A DNA stretch of 64,000 nt from contig NZ_SMRT01000002.1 in the NCBI RefSeq assembly GCF_004354045.1, forward strand, positions 372,001 through 436,000, written 5' to 3'. The DNA comes from Paenibacillus piri. GTDB lineage: Bacteria; Bacillota; Bacilli; Paenibacillales; NBRC-103111. Positions 8,686 to 17,365 of the stretch are shown here, one piece after another (the first letter of the stretch is position 1; every line of letters begins with the position of its first letter). Both the position numbers and the translations under genes were made by a program. Below the pieces are notes generated by a model. That model saw only the letters and a list, made by a program, of their open reading frames with translations. It did not search any database and was not told where the DNA came from.

Positions 8686-10692
8686 ATGGCATGGTGGTCC
8701 AAAAACAATTTACGGCTCATCCAAAATAATCTTCGTGAAGTCGATGCCAATCTGGATGTGGATGCGTTAATCGCTCAGCTGCAAGAACTATCCGCGAATG
8801 TGCTGATGATGAATGCGGGCGGTATCGTTGCGTTCTATCCTACCCAATTAGAGTACCACTACAGGGCGGCGAATCAGAAGAAGGACTTGTTGAAAGAAGC
8901 CATAGAGAAGGCGCACGCGAGCGGAATGAAATTCATTGCCCGGTTCGATTTCAGCAAAGCCCACGAGAGCATTTTTGCAAAAAAACCGGAATGGTTTTAT
9001 AGAACCAAAGACGGCATGGAAGTTAATTATCATGGGATCGTACATTCTTGCATCAGCAGCGACTATCAACAGGAGTACTCCCTGCAAATCATCGATGAAG
9101 TCTTGACGAATTACGATGTAGACGGAATTTTCTTTAATTGGTTCGGGTATAACACGTTTGACTATAGCGGCAACGATCATGGAATTTGCCATTGCAATAG
9201 CTGTAAAACCCGGTTTCGGGCTTTGTACAACTTAGATTTGCCGGAAAAAGCCAACATGAATGACCCGGTTTATAGACAGCATATGAACTATCAGCAAGTA
9301 ACCGCTGCGAAAATGCTCGATCGTGTCTACGAACTGGTCAAGAGCAAAAACCGGGATATTGCGATATCCACCTACAGTGAACATAAGGTAGATATCGTCC
9401 GTAAAGAGTCGAATACGGATAAAGAGAGACCACATCCGGTCTGGTTGTACTCCGCATCGGAGAATGTAAAGTCGCTCGAGGATTCATGGGATGATAAGCT
9501 CGTCAGCAATTGCTGCATCAATGCTGTCGATTTGGTTCACCGGTTTACCGCCGTTTCCAGGCACGAGATTAACCTTCGTCTGAAAGAAGGGTTAGCCAGC
9601 GGCTCCGGATTGGATTTTTGTATCATTGGTGTATTCGAAGACTATCCGGATCGTGAAAATTTACCGACAGTCTCCAAGATATTTAAGTATCATAAAGAAC
9701 ATGAGCAATATTATGGAAACTTTCAGTCCGTAAGCGAGGTTGCCTTAATTAAACCAAGGAAGATGTGGAAAACGGATCTCAAAGAGTATTATGGACTTTT
9801 TAAAATGCTTAAGGAAGGGCATGTTTTGTTCGACGTCATTGATCAAAAAACACTGGCTAATCGTAAGGGAGGATTGTCCGTCTACAAAGCGGTGATGATT
9901 CCCGACATTCCTGAGTTTTCTAGCGAGGAGCTTCAGGAGCTTCAAAACTTTTGTCAACTAGGGGGCAGCTTGCTTAGCACCGGCAGGTCCTTTACCCGGG
10001 GAGAAGACAATCAAACGTTCATGCAACGAAATTTTGACGCGACATTAGAGGATATCCATGACTATCACCGGGAAGCAGCCTATCTGCAGACGGACAATAA
10101 GCAGTTTTTTGCAAGCTTTGCAGAACGCGACTGGATCTTGCTGGACGGCAGCTTTTCCCGGGTAACCTTCGGTTCCAAGGCGGTCCGTCACCTGCCTCTT
10201 GTCAATCCGTCAACATTCGGGCCTCCGGAGCGCGCATCGGGTCATAGCACATCTAACGAATACTTTGGATTAGGCATTGTATCGAACGGACAACAAAAGG
10301 CAATTTATTTTCCATGGCAACCAGGGCGGCTGTATTACCAATTCGGTTATGCCGATAACAAGCATATTGTGCTGGACTCCTTAGAAGCCGTAATGGATGG
10401 TAATCATCAAATCAAAACTAACGCGCCTCAAAACGTGGAATTATTTTTTAACAAATTGGACGAGGAGACGTACATTCTTCATTTGCTTAATGTTTCGGGC
10501 TTTAACGGGGTTACGTATTTCGAACCGATTCCTGTTCACAATATCCAAGTGCGATTGCCATGGCTTCGGGCTTGCAGCCAAGCGATCAGTTTAATAGAAA
10601 ACCAGGATGTGTCTTTTACAAGCGAACATGGAGAAACTATGATTGAACTTCCTTTATTAACCGATTTTGCAGCGGTAGTCATTAAGCGTTAA
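8686..10692 (+). CDS. GHL6-like putative glycoside hydrolase (copy 2)
   Basis: This 668-aa protein is a diverged paralogue of the preceding gene and fits PF14871 more closely: LRLIQNNLREVDA, MNAGGIVAFYPT, FIARFDFSKAH, then DGIFFNWFGYNT and the cysteine/histidine-rich HGICHCNSCKTRF. The C-terminal half again carries a class-I-amidotransferase-like alpha/beta domain and a beta domain. ATG 8686 is used because GGAGG lies at 8673-8677 and the N-terminus then aligns with copy 1; a start at 8611 would add 25 residues overlapping the promoter. Cytoplasmic, no signal peptide. Function unknown beyond likely action on a glycoside imported by a neighbouring ABC system. Confidence 0.75.
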   Translation: MAWWSKNNLRLIQNNLREVDANLDVDALIAQLQELSANVLMMNAGGIVAFYPTQLEYHYRAANQKKDLLKEAIEKAHASGMKFIARFDFSKAHESIFAKKPEWFYRTKDGMEVNYHGIVHSCISSDYQQEYSLQIIDEVLTNYDVDGIFFNWFGYNTFDYSGNDHGICHCNSCKTRFRALYNLDLPEKANMNDPVYRQHMNYQQVTAAKMLDRVYELVKSKNRDIAISTYSEHKVDIVRKESNTDKERPHPVWLYSASENVKSLEDSWDDKLVSNCCINAVDLVHRFTAVSRHEINLRLKEGLASGSGLDFCIIGVFEDYPDRENLPTVSKIFKYHKEHEQYYGNFQSVSEVALIKPRKMWKTDLKEYYGLFKMLKEGHVLFDVIDQKTLANRKGGLSVYKAVMIPDIPEFSSEELQELQNFCQLGGSLLSTGRSFTRGEDNQTFMQRNFDATLEDIHDYHREAAYLQTDNKQFFASFAERDWILLDGSFSRVTFGSKAVRHLPLVNPSTFGPPERASGHSTSNEYFGLGIVSNGQQKAIYFPWQPGRLYYQFGYADNKHIVLDSLEAVMDGNHQIKTNAPQNVELFFNKLDEETYILHLLNVSGFNGVTYFEPIPVHNIQVRLPWLRACSQAISLIENQDVSFTSEHGETMIELPLLTDFAAVVIKR

Positions 10693-10693
10693 G

Positions 10694-10855
10694 GCGGACG
10701 AACTGATTGCGGAAGGCAGGTCCATTGAGCAGGCGGCTTCGGCAAGAGGCCGCTTCTCATTGGATGCTCCTGTTTCCGGCGGAGATGTGGGCGAGATTAT
10801 GGTTGGAGGAGACCAAGCTGCCCGACCAAGACTGCAGAACTCAGGCGTTTTTTAA
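10694..10855 (+). pseudogene. Remnant of a 3-hydroxyisobutyrate-dehydrogenase-like gene
   Basis: Directly after the GHL6 stop an open frame of 53 codons encodes FSLDAPVSGGDVG followed by EIMVGGDQAA. This is the conserved substrate-binding segment of the beta-hydroxyacid dehydrogenase family, with the linker between the two motifs deleted. No start codon, Rossmann motif or C-terminal domain remains. The intact paralogue at 29293 has the same region as LDCPVTGGEVG and IMVGGDKAAF. Confidence 0.75.
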
Positions 10856-10890
10856 GCTGTACAATTCTTAAGCTGGGAGATGAGACAATT

Positions 10891-11661
10891 ATGGAATATA
10901 AATTTTTTGACCGTAATTTTGGATTGCAGGGGAAGGTTGCGATCATCACAGGGGCGGCAAACGGTATCGGTAAGGCAACTGCGGAGCTTTTTTCTTCAAA
11001 GGGAGCCAAAGTTGTTTTGCTTGATATTAAAGAGAGTGTAAAGGAGGTTGCCGACTCATTAAACAAGACAGGTGCGGATGCACAGGCATTCATATGTGAT
11101 ATTACTAAATCTGAAAACATTCAAAACGTGTTAGAGGAAAGTTTAAAGAAATTCGGAAAAATAGATATTTTGGCCAATATTGCAGGCGCCGTTGAGCTTG
11201 ACGATGCCGAAAATTTAGACGAAGAAGTATGGGATAAACAAATGAATATTAACGCGAAGGCAACCTTCTTGATGTCAAAGTATACGGGCCGGGAGATGAT
11301 CAAGAGAGGGGGCGGGAAGATAATCAACATCGCATCGCAAGCAGGTTTTATTGCCATCGACAAGCATCTGGCCTACTCTTCAAGCAAAGCGGCTGTCATT
11401 ATGATGACCAAAGTCCTCGCGTTAGAATGGGCTGAATTCAATATTAACGTTAATGCGGTGTCTCCCACCGTCGTTTGGACGGAAATGGGGGAAAAGGCTT
11501 GGCCTGGAGAGGTTGGGGAAGCAATGAAAAAGACGATCCCGGCAGGAAGGTTCGCTTATCCCGATGAAATAGCCGCAGCAATGCTATTTTTGGCATGTGA
11601 TGCGTCCAATATGATAACAGGCGAAAATCTTGTTATTGACGGCGGGTTCACGATCAAATGA
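10891..11661 (+). CDS. SDR family NAD(P)-dependent oxidoreductase
   Basis: The 256-aa protein is a classical short-chain dehydrogenase. It has the cofactor motif TGAANGIG (residues 20-27), a variant NIAGA in place of NNAG, the catalytic Ser149, and Tyr162-x-x-x-Lys166. Asp46 after the second beta strand (LLDIK) suggests NAD preference. The closest sub-group by feel is sugar alcohol/sugar acid dehydrogenases such as threitol or gluconate-5-dehydrogenase-like enzymes, but the substrate cannot be read. A weak GGGAG site precedes ATG 10891. It may originally have worked with the deleted hydroxyacid dehydrogenase just upstream. Confidence 0.85.
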   Translation: MEYKFFDRNFGLQGKVAIITGAANGIGKATAELFSSKGAKVVLLDIKESVKEVADSLNKTGADAQAFICDITKSENIQNVLEESLKKFGKIDILANIAGAVELDDAENLDEEVWDKQMNINAKATFLMSKYTGREMIKRGGGKIINIASQAGFIAIDKHLAYSSSKAAVIMMTKVLALEWAEFNINVNAVSPTVVWTEMGEKAWPGEVGEAMKKTIPAGRFAYPDEIAAAMLFLACDASNMITGENLVIDGGFTIK

Positions 11662-12083
11662 TGCAAGCAGGGCAAAACAAGGAGAAGATCTCCGTTTCAT
11701 AGTCCATAGTCCCGGTTCTTCCTATAAAACTATTGTAATCAAGCTCCCGGAGGTAAGAAGCACCAATCCTTCGGGCTCTTTCCAGTTTGTACGGCTATTC
11801 GGATTTAGGCGGAAAACAGTTGATTTCAATTTATACTAAAAAATGTCCAAAAGAAATTTCGTTTTTTTTTGAAATGTTTTTTTCCAGTTTGAAGCTTGAT
11901 TCAAATAAAAATTCCCCCCAAGCATTTGGGAGGAATCTAATATCGATGGTACGAGCAAAGTCTTGTTCCATCTGCCTCGGCATTGCCGAGAAGTAGTAGT
12001 GTTAACACACCGTGTTGACAAATAATCGAGAACGCCTAGATCATTCATTATTACCGAATATGCCTATTGTATAAATAGAGGTA

Positions 12084-12113
12084 GCTCAAGCGATAAATGC
12101 TTGGGCTTTTCTT
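12084..12113 (+). terminator. Rho-independent terminator
   Basis: GCTCAAGC (12084-12091) pairs with GCTTGGGC (12099-12106), with one G-T pair, followed by TTTTCTT. The nearest upstream gene ends more than 400 bp away. Confidence 0.8.
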
Positions 12114-12238
12114 GATTAAAATAAATGACTTGAAGATCACTGACTTAAGATTGATGCTTTTTGTAGCGTCCTTGCAAAGTGAACTATTCTAGCATTGCTA
12201 AAAGTAATTTTTTAATTTTGTAGATATTTTTTTGCGAT

Positions 12239-12267
12239 TTGACTTTAATAATGTTAAAAATTATACT
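12239..12267 (+). promoter_or_regulatory. Sigma-A promoter of the DUF2089 operon
   Basis: TTGACT (12239-12244) and TATACT (12262-12267) have a 17-bp spacer, 26 bp before the start codon. Confidence 0.65.
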
Positions 12268-12292
12268 TAGTTTTATTAAAGGTGGTGAGAGT

Positions 12293-12586
12293 GTGCCTAT
12301 TGAGACAGTTCCGGAATGGATGGTTAATCTGGAAGATGAGGATATTGTGTTCATTAAAAAGTTTCTCCAAGCTTCCGGTTCTCTAAAAGAAGTAGCCAAA
12401 CAGTACGGCGTTACTTACCCTACTGTTCGGCTTAGACTTGATAGACTGATTCAGAAGATTCAAATCAGTGAGAATAATTCGAATGAACCATATATTAACT
12501 TAATAAAGCGAATGGTCATAAACGAAAAGATTGGTTTAGATGCAGCTAAGATTCTTATTTCAGAATACAAAAAATTGAAAGGATGA
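12293..12586 (+). CDS. DUF2089 family helix-turn-helix protein
   Basis: The 97-aa product carries the core of the DUF2089 family: IKKFLQASGSLKEVAKQYGV followed by TYPTVRLRLDRLI, a helix-turn-helix. The zinc ribbon found at the N-terminus of many members is missing. The C-terminal 40 residues form a helical extension. GTG 12293 is chosen over the longer frame from 12239 because AAAGGTGGTGA (12278-12288) lies five bases upstream and 12239 is inside the promoter. It overlaps or abuts the membrane protein gene that follows, so the two are co-translated and the pair likely acts as a regulator with a membrane partner. Confidence 0.75.
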   Translation: MPIETVPEWMVNLEDEDIVFIKKFLQASGSLKEVAKQYGVTYPTVRLRLDRLIQKIQISENNSNEPYINLIKRMVINEKIGLDAAKILISEYKKLKG

Positions 12587-12594
12587 TAATAATT

Positions 12595-12969
12595 GTGATA
12601 AAAACAATTTTAATGGCACTTTTATCTGTGCTGCTTCTAACTGGGGTTGTTTTCTTGCAGATTTTCTTTTCGAAGAAAGATAATAAATGGTTGGGCTTGA
12701 TACTTCCAGCAATTACTTTGATTATATCTATCATGGCTACATTGGGACTTATACTTTATACACCAGTGGCAACCTTAACCGAGCAAGGTTATAAAACCAT
12801 TTTAAATACTGTTCAAATACCTAAGGTTGCAACTATTTTCAAGATGTTCTATATTTTTTTCATTTATAACATTCCAACGGCAATCTTACTTGGCGTATAT
12901 TTTGCCTGTCGTGGAAAATTAAAAAGAACTAGGGAGATTGAAAAAATGAGCGTACAAGATTTGGAATAG
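12595..12969 (+). CDS. Small membrane protein paired with DUF2089 regulator
   Basis: The 124-aa product has three predicted membrane helices (about residues 2-23, 32-55 and 80-103) and a short charged C-terminus. I do not recognise a family. Two starts are possible: ATG 12583, overlapping the upstream stop by four bases, or GTG 12595, which has better spacing to AAAGGATGA (12577-12585). The tight coupling suggests it acts with the DUF2089 protein, perhaps as a membrane anchor or anti-regulator; this is inference. Confidence 0.65.
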   Translation: MIKTILMALLSVLLLTGVVFLQIFFSKKDNKWLGLILPAITLIISIMATLGLILYTPVATLTEQGYKTILNTVQIPKVATIFKMFYIFFIYNIPTAILLGVYFACRGKLKRTREIEKMSVQDLE

Positions 12970-13211
12970 TGGGTATTGTAGGTGAATATGCAGCGTAGAA
13001 TTTTTCGAGGCTTTGCAGAATTTCGAGGTCTTGTTTCAAGGAAGCAACTAATGATGAAAAACGGTTACTCCTACGGGCACTGATTAAGGAAATACACATG
13101 GAAGCTGACCGCAAGAGCATTAAAAATATCGACTTCTGGTTCTCAGAAGACGATTCTTTACGGATTCTACTTTACCATTTACTGACGCGGGGAGAACCGT
13201 ATCATAAGTAA
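12970..13211 (+). pseudogene. Serine recombinase C-terminal remnant
   Basis: The frame ending at 13209-13211 encodes EATNDEKRLLLRALIKEIHM followed by DRKSIKNIDFWFSEDDSL. This is the C-terminal tail of large serine recombinases/resolvase-family proteins. The residues before it, FFEALQNFEVLF, are in another frame (from 12995), and VGIVGEYAA in a third. At least two frameshifts have occurred and the catalytic domain is gone. Confidence 0.7.
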
Positions 13212-13444
13212 AGGCAAGTAAGGCTGCCGTTCTCCTTTGAAACGCATAGAAGCTTGAGATACCGGCCAGATGAAAGAGCAGCGGCATAAACCAGAAGGAG
13301 GAATGGAATCACAAGAGATGACAATACATTCGTTTCTCCTTTGATATAGAACGGATTGGGGTCATCAAAAATTCTTTCCGTATGATAAAGGAATAAATAC
13401 AGGATGCCTATATTTCTGAGCCAATCGATGTAATCCTTGCGCAT
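13212..13444 (-). pseudogene. Acyltransferase family 3 remnant
   Basis: Reading the minus strand from ATG 13444 gives MRKDYIDWLRNIGILYLFLY followed by HTERIFDD, the N-terminus of a membrane acyltransferase of family 3. A one-base insertion near 13306 moves the continuation (HSSFWFMPLLFHLAGISSF) into another frame, and homology ends by about 13212. The fragment covers about 80 of the usual 350-400 residues. Confidence 0.7.
13262..13320. repeat. Direct repeat, copy 1 (acyltransferase fragment)
   Basis: About 55 of 60 positions match the segment at 22452-22509, in the same orientation. Both copies encode the acyltransferase motif SSFWFMPLLF on the minus strand. Confidence 0.75.
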
Positions 13445-13887
13445 AAATTTCCTCTCCCTAAATGAGGCTCTACCACGAACATAATCAGGTCAGCAACCGA
13501 GAATGCATGCATCGCGTAATGGATCCAGACCAACGAGCATATTGCGAATTTCTGTCTGTGTTTCTCAAGTGGAAGGGCAAATGGGACAGTAAGCTTAAAA
13601 GCGATGAAGCCTCCGCCAATAAAATTGTTATGGAATCCGACTCGGGCCATATGTCCGCCAGCAGAAAGTAGGCGAACTGGAGTGGCTGGAGGGAAGTGAA
13701 TTACTGTAAATAGTCAGACTGGCCATTTTTTGACCATGCAAAAATAGCGACTACCGATATCTTCTTCTCGAGGTTGAATGGATTTCTTTACACTTGTAGC
13801 TAAGGACAGAGAGGATTCCAATCGCTTGACATCGAATAAGACTAGACCAGATCCTAAAAGCGTAAGCTTTAACATAAGGGGGTAACT

Positions 13888-16248
13888 ATGAAACCATTCA
13901 GCCTGCGGCGAAGCAAACGGTTCACAATCGATGGAAAATTTGCGCTGTTTGCCCGGTTTATTTTGTCCTATATTGTCATATTGATGATACCCCTTTGCTT
14001 TACCGGAATTTTCCTGTATCAGCGCTTCAGTGAAACTCTCTACAAAGAAGTAGAGAACGCAACGCTGGTAACCGTCTCGCAGACATTGGACACGGTTCAA
14101 ACCAGGCTGAAGGAGTTCGATAACGTCGCTGTTCAGCTTACCCAGAACAGCAGCGTAAGCCCCTCGCTGTTTGCGCAGGATGTAGATCTTTTGCCGGAAT
14201 TTGACTTCTATAAGATTTCGCGGGAATTGAAGAATATGCGAACCGCCAATACGTTTATAGATAACATCTATCTTTATTACCGGAATTCCGATGTGGTTGT
14301 TTCAGCGGACAGTAAATACAGCTTTAGCATGTTTTATAACGTGTTCTCTCCTGCCGGAATGCCGGAGGCGAAGTTGAAAGAGCTGTTGGATCACAGCAGC
14401 GAGAAACAGGTACTGCCAGTTGAAGTGATGGACGGCCTAAATTCGAAGCAAGATCGGATCGTCTATTTCAAACCGCTGCCGGTTGCGGATACAACTCACA
14501 AGGCTATGCTGATGATTACGATGGATGCCCAAAATATAAATAAAATGATGAGCCTCATTCTTGGAAACTACAGCGGGAGCATGTACATTACCGATACGAT
14601 AGGACGAGTCGTCAACAGTATCAGCAACGATGGGAATGTGCTTGAAGCTGGTGAATTGAAGGCTTTGACGGGAAAGAACAAGGATGGGGTTTATTATAGA
14701 AACATTAACGGAAAAGAGAAGATCATCTCCTATATCAAATCGGAGTCTACGGGCTGGGCCTGTATATCCGTGCTCGATTCCGGAGGCGTGCTTTCCAAGG
14801 TAAACGCCACGAAGGTTCTGGTCCTGATCTTGTTCGTTCTATCCGTTCTCATCGGGATCGCATTGGCCTATTATTTCTCCTATCGTCATTACAATCCGAT
14901 TCGCAAAATCGCCGACAGCATCTACAAGTATCGGGAAAATGAAGAACAGGGGCAGGAGGGCTACAAGCATGAGCTCGATCTGATCGATAAAGTCATGACG
15001 ACGATTATTAGCAAGGATAAGGATTTGCGCAGCAGCATGGATCGGTACCAATCTGTCGTACAGGCCGATTTCTTCAGGCGCCTTCTCAAAGGGGAATATC
15101 GGGACCGGCAAGCAGCGCTGGAAATTTCCGAATTTACCGGCTTGAAGCTGAGCTCCGGTCCTTTCGCCGTCATGCTGTTTCATATCGATGCGGCGGAGAG
15201 TCTGGTGCAGGAAAGCAATGAACCGCTGCTGGGCTTGTACCGGTTTTCAATTGCCAATGTAGCCAAGGAAATGTGTGAATCGCAGGCGGTAGGCCATACG
15301 GTCGATATCAGCATCGATAGGGTAGCGCTCGTTTTGGATTTTGGCGAGAAGGAAGCTGTGCAGGAGGAAACACTGTTAGCCATGGCTCAATCAACCAAAG
15401 ATTTCTTTGAGAAGCGATTTAAAATCACGTTAACGATCGGAATCGGCAATGTGTGCCAGAATCTGATGGAAATCTCCAAATCCAGCATGGAGGCGCAATC
15501 CGCTTTGGAATACAGAATGGTGAAAGGTGGCAACACGGTTATTTTGTTCCAGCAGATCGTGACAGGCTCCACCGAACGGCACTTCTACACGCTGCAGCAT
15601 GAGCAAAAGATACTGGATTGCCTGAAGCAAGGGGATTTTGAAGGGATACGCGAAGTATTGGATCAGGTGATTCATCGAATTGAGCATAGCCCCACATCGA
15701 TAAGCATGGCCCAGTGCATTTATTTCGAGATTGTTAACACAGCCATGAAAGCGCTTGCCGAACTGGAGCCTGACGACTACAACGAAATTATTCGCCGTGC
15801 GAACACCTTGCCTGCCTTCTTGCAATGCAAGACGCTGCAGGAGGTTTACAAGCAAACGGTCAGCTTTTATCAAAGCATTTGCGAGCATATCAGCATGAGT
15901 AAAGTGCGGGAACAATCGGATTTCAAGCAGGAGGTCATTGAATTTGTCAAAGCCAACTGCTGTGATCGAAATCTTTCCTTAGGCTACCTGGCCGATAAAT
16001 TCGATGTATCGCAATCGTATTTGAGCCGGTTTTTCAAAAACCAGTTGGAAACCAGCTTCGTTGATTATTTGCATGCTCTAAGGCTGGCGAGAGCGAAGCC
16101 GTTGTTAATGCATACCGGTAGGAGCATAGCGGAGATCGCGGAGGATTGCGGGTATTCCGACAGCCACAGTCTGATTCGGGTGTTTAGAAAATATGAGGGA
16201 ATCACACCGGGCCGCTTCAAGGAGATGTACGGCTCCAAATCCTCCTGA
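13888..16248 (+). CDS. Membrane-bound AraC-type sensor regulator
   Basis: The 786-aa protein combines an extracellular sensor with a DNA-binding domain. A membrane helix (about residues 23-45) leads to a Cache-like outer domain, a second helix lies near residues 310-332, and a helical linker carrying a weak HAMP-like segment follows. The C-terminal 100 residues are an AraC double helix-turn-helix ending FRKYEGITPGRFKEMYG. This architecture is common in Paenibacillus next to LplABC importers, where it is thought to sense the ligand outside the cell and switch on the adjacent operon. AAGGGGG just before ATG 13888 supports the start. The LplB-type gene begins 193 bp downstream with its own promoter. 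Confidence 0.9.
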   Translation: MKPFSLRRSKRFTIDGKFALFARFILSYIVILMIPLCFTGIFLYQRFSETLYKEVENATLVTVSQTLDTVQTRLKEFDNVAVQLTQNSSVSPSLFAQDVDLLPEFDFYKISRELKNMRTANTFIDNIYLYYRNSDVVVSADSKYSFSMFYNVFSPAGMPEAKLKELLDHSSEKQVLPVEVMDGLNSKQDRIVYFKPLPVADTTHKAMLMITMDAQNINKMMSLILGNYSGSMYITDTIGRVVNSISNDGNVLEAGELKALTGKNKDGVYYRNINGKEKIISYIKSESTGWACISVLDSGGVLSKVNATKVLVLILFVLSVLIGIALAYYFSYRHYNPIRKIADSIYKYRENEEQGQEGYKHELDLIDKVMTTIISKDKDLRSSMDRYQSVVQADFFRRLLKGEYRDRQAALEISEFTGLKLSSGPFAVMLFHIDAAESLVQESNEPLLGLYRFSIANVAKEMCESQAVGHTVDISIDRVALVLDFGEKEAVQEETLLAMAQSTKDFFEKRFKITLTIGIGNVCQNLMEISKSSMEAQSALEYRMVKGGNTVILFQQIVTGSTERHFYTLQHEQKILDCLKQGDFEGIREVLDQVIHRIEHSPTSISMAQCIYFEIVNTAMKALAELEPDDYNEIIRRANTLPAFLQCKTLQEVYKQTVSFYQSICEHISMSKVREQSDFKQEVIEFVKANCCDRNLSLGYLADKFDVSQSYLSRFFKNQLETSFVDYLHALRLARAKPLLMHTGRSIAEIAEDCGYSDSHSLIRVFRKYEGITPGRFKEMYGSKSS

Positions 16249-16379
16249 GTGCCCTCGCTTTAAGGCGGCTGCAAAATATGAACAGCTGCAAAAAATGCAC
16301 ATACAAATGCCCGAAAACCTAGCAGCAATGCAGACTTTTGACACCTCAGCAAGATAGCAACATGTGAAATTAACGTTCA

Positions 16380-16409
16380 TTTACTCTCCTTTTTTTCTCA
16401 TGCTATACT
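16380..16409 (+). promoter_or_regulatory. Candidate sigma-A promoter of the LplABC-like operon
   Basis: TTTACT (16380-16385) and TATACT (16404-16409) are 18 bp apart, 32 bp before the first permease gene. This is the likely target of the upstream membrane regulator. Confidence 0.55.
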
Positions 16410-16441
16410 GCAAAAAAACAGATTGGGCAGGTGTATGAGAG

Positions 16442-17350
16442 ATGAGAAGTGCAGTGCTAAAAAATCTGTATAGAAGCCGTTACCTTTATTTAATGATTGC
16501 TCCGGTAGCGGCTTACTATATTATTTTTGATTATATCCCGATGTATGGCGCGCAAATTGCTTTTCGGGATTTCAACCCGTTCGTAGGGGTTTGGGGCAGC
16601 CAGTGGGTCGGCCTCAAATATTTCGAGCAGTTTTTTTCCTCCGTTTATTTTACACGTTTATTGGGAAACACCTTAATGATCAACTTGTATGCGCTTCTAG
16701 TAGGATTTCCCGCTCCAATTATCCTCGCTTTAATGATTAATGAGGTACAGAAAAACTTTTTAAAGCGAGGCATTCAGACGATCGTCTATATCCCCCATTT
16801 CATCTCTCTGGTCGTTGTCGTAGGGATGATTCTTTCCTTTCTTTCCCCCAGCAGCGGTATTGTCAACGTGATGATTACTGCGCTTGGCGGGGAGTCGGTC
16901 CATTTTATGGCTGAACCGGCCTGGTTTAAAACCATTTATGTGCTATCGGGTGTATGGCAAGAGGCCGGATGGGGCTGCATCATTTATTTGGCTGCTTTGT
17001 CCGGGATCGATCCGCATTTATATGAGTCTGCCGTCGTTGACGGCGCGAGCCGCTGGCAGCGTCTGATCTCGATTACGCTTCCTAGTATCGTACCGACGAT
17101 TATGATTATGCTCATCCTCCGGATGGGCGGGTTGTTTAGTGTCGGTTTTGAAAAAATTATGCTGATGTATAACCCGATTACCTACGAAACTGCCGACGTC
17201 ATCTCGACTTATGTGTACCGGCGGGGCATCCAGGGAGGCGAATACAGCTTTTCTACGGCGGTAGGGCTGTTCAATTCGGTTATCAATCTGGTGATGCTGG
17301 TTACGTTTAACGCAATAAGTAAAAGAATGAACGGCACGAGCTTGTGGTAG
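16442..17350 (+). CDS. LplB-type ABC transporter permease
   Basis: The 302-aa protein is the first permease of an LplABC/YtcQP-type importer. It starts with LYLMIAPVAAYYIIFDYIPM, the standard opening of this family, has six membrane segments and the EAA loop ESAVVDGASRWQRL near residues 198-211. ATG 16442 is used; GGCAGGTG lies at 16426-16433. Family members typically import oligosaccharides or polygalacturonate-like compounds. The lack of an ATPase gene is usual. Confidence 0.9.
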   Translation: MRSAVLKNLYRSRYLYLMIAPVAAYYIIFDYIPMYGAQIAFRDFNPFVGVWGSQWVGLKYFEQFFSSVYFTRLLGNTLMINLYALLVGFPAPIILALMINEVQKNFLKRGIQTIVYIPHFISLVVVVGMILSFLSPSSGIVNVMITALGGESVHFMAEPAWFKTIYVLSGVWQEAGWGCIIYLAALSGIDPHLYESAVVDGASRWQRLISITLPSIVPTIMIMLILRMGGLFSVGFEKIMLMYNPITYETADVISTYVYRRGIQGGEYSFSTAVGLFNSVINLVMLVTFNAISKRMNGTSLW

Positions 17351-17365
17351 GGGAGGAAGAAAACT

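Larger units (their letters stand above)
11662..12292. other. Gene-poor region with hairpins
   Basis: No coding sequence is supported in these 631 bp. It contains a stem CCCCCCAA/TTGGGAGG (11914-11933), whose reverse strand is followed by a T-rich tract, a CTCGGC-ATT-GCCGAG hairpin near 11977-11991, a clear terminator at 12084-12113, and the promoter of the DUF2089 gene. A short untranslated transcript ending at the terminator is possible but not shown. Confidence 0.5.
12970..13887. other. Degenerate region with gene fragments
   Basis: This 918-bp stretch holds a serine recombinase C-terminal remnant (12970-13211), an acyltransferase N-terminal remnant on the minus strand (13212-13444), and an unassigned minus-strand open frame (13408-13650) with no recognised family. 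No intact gene is supported. Confidence 0.6.

Noticed and set aside
13408..13650. Minus-strand open frame MARVGFHNNFIGGGFIAF as a gene
   Set aside because: It has some hydrophobic character but no recognisable family or ribosome-binding site, and lies among remnants.
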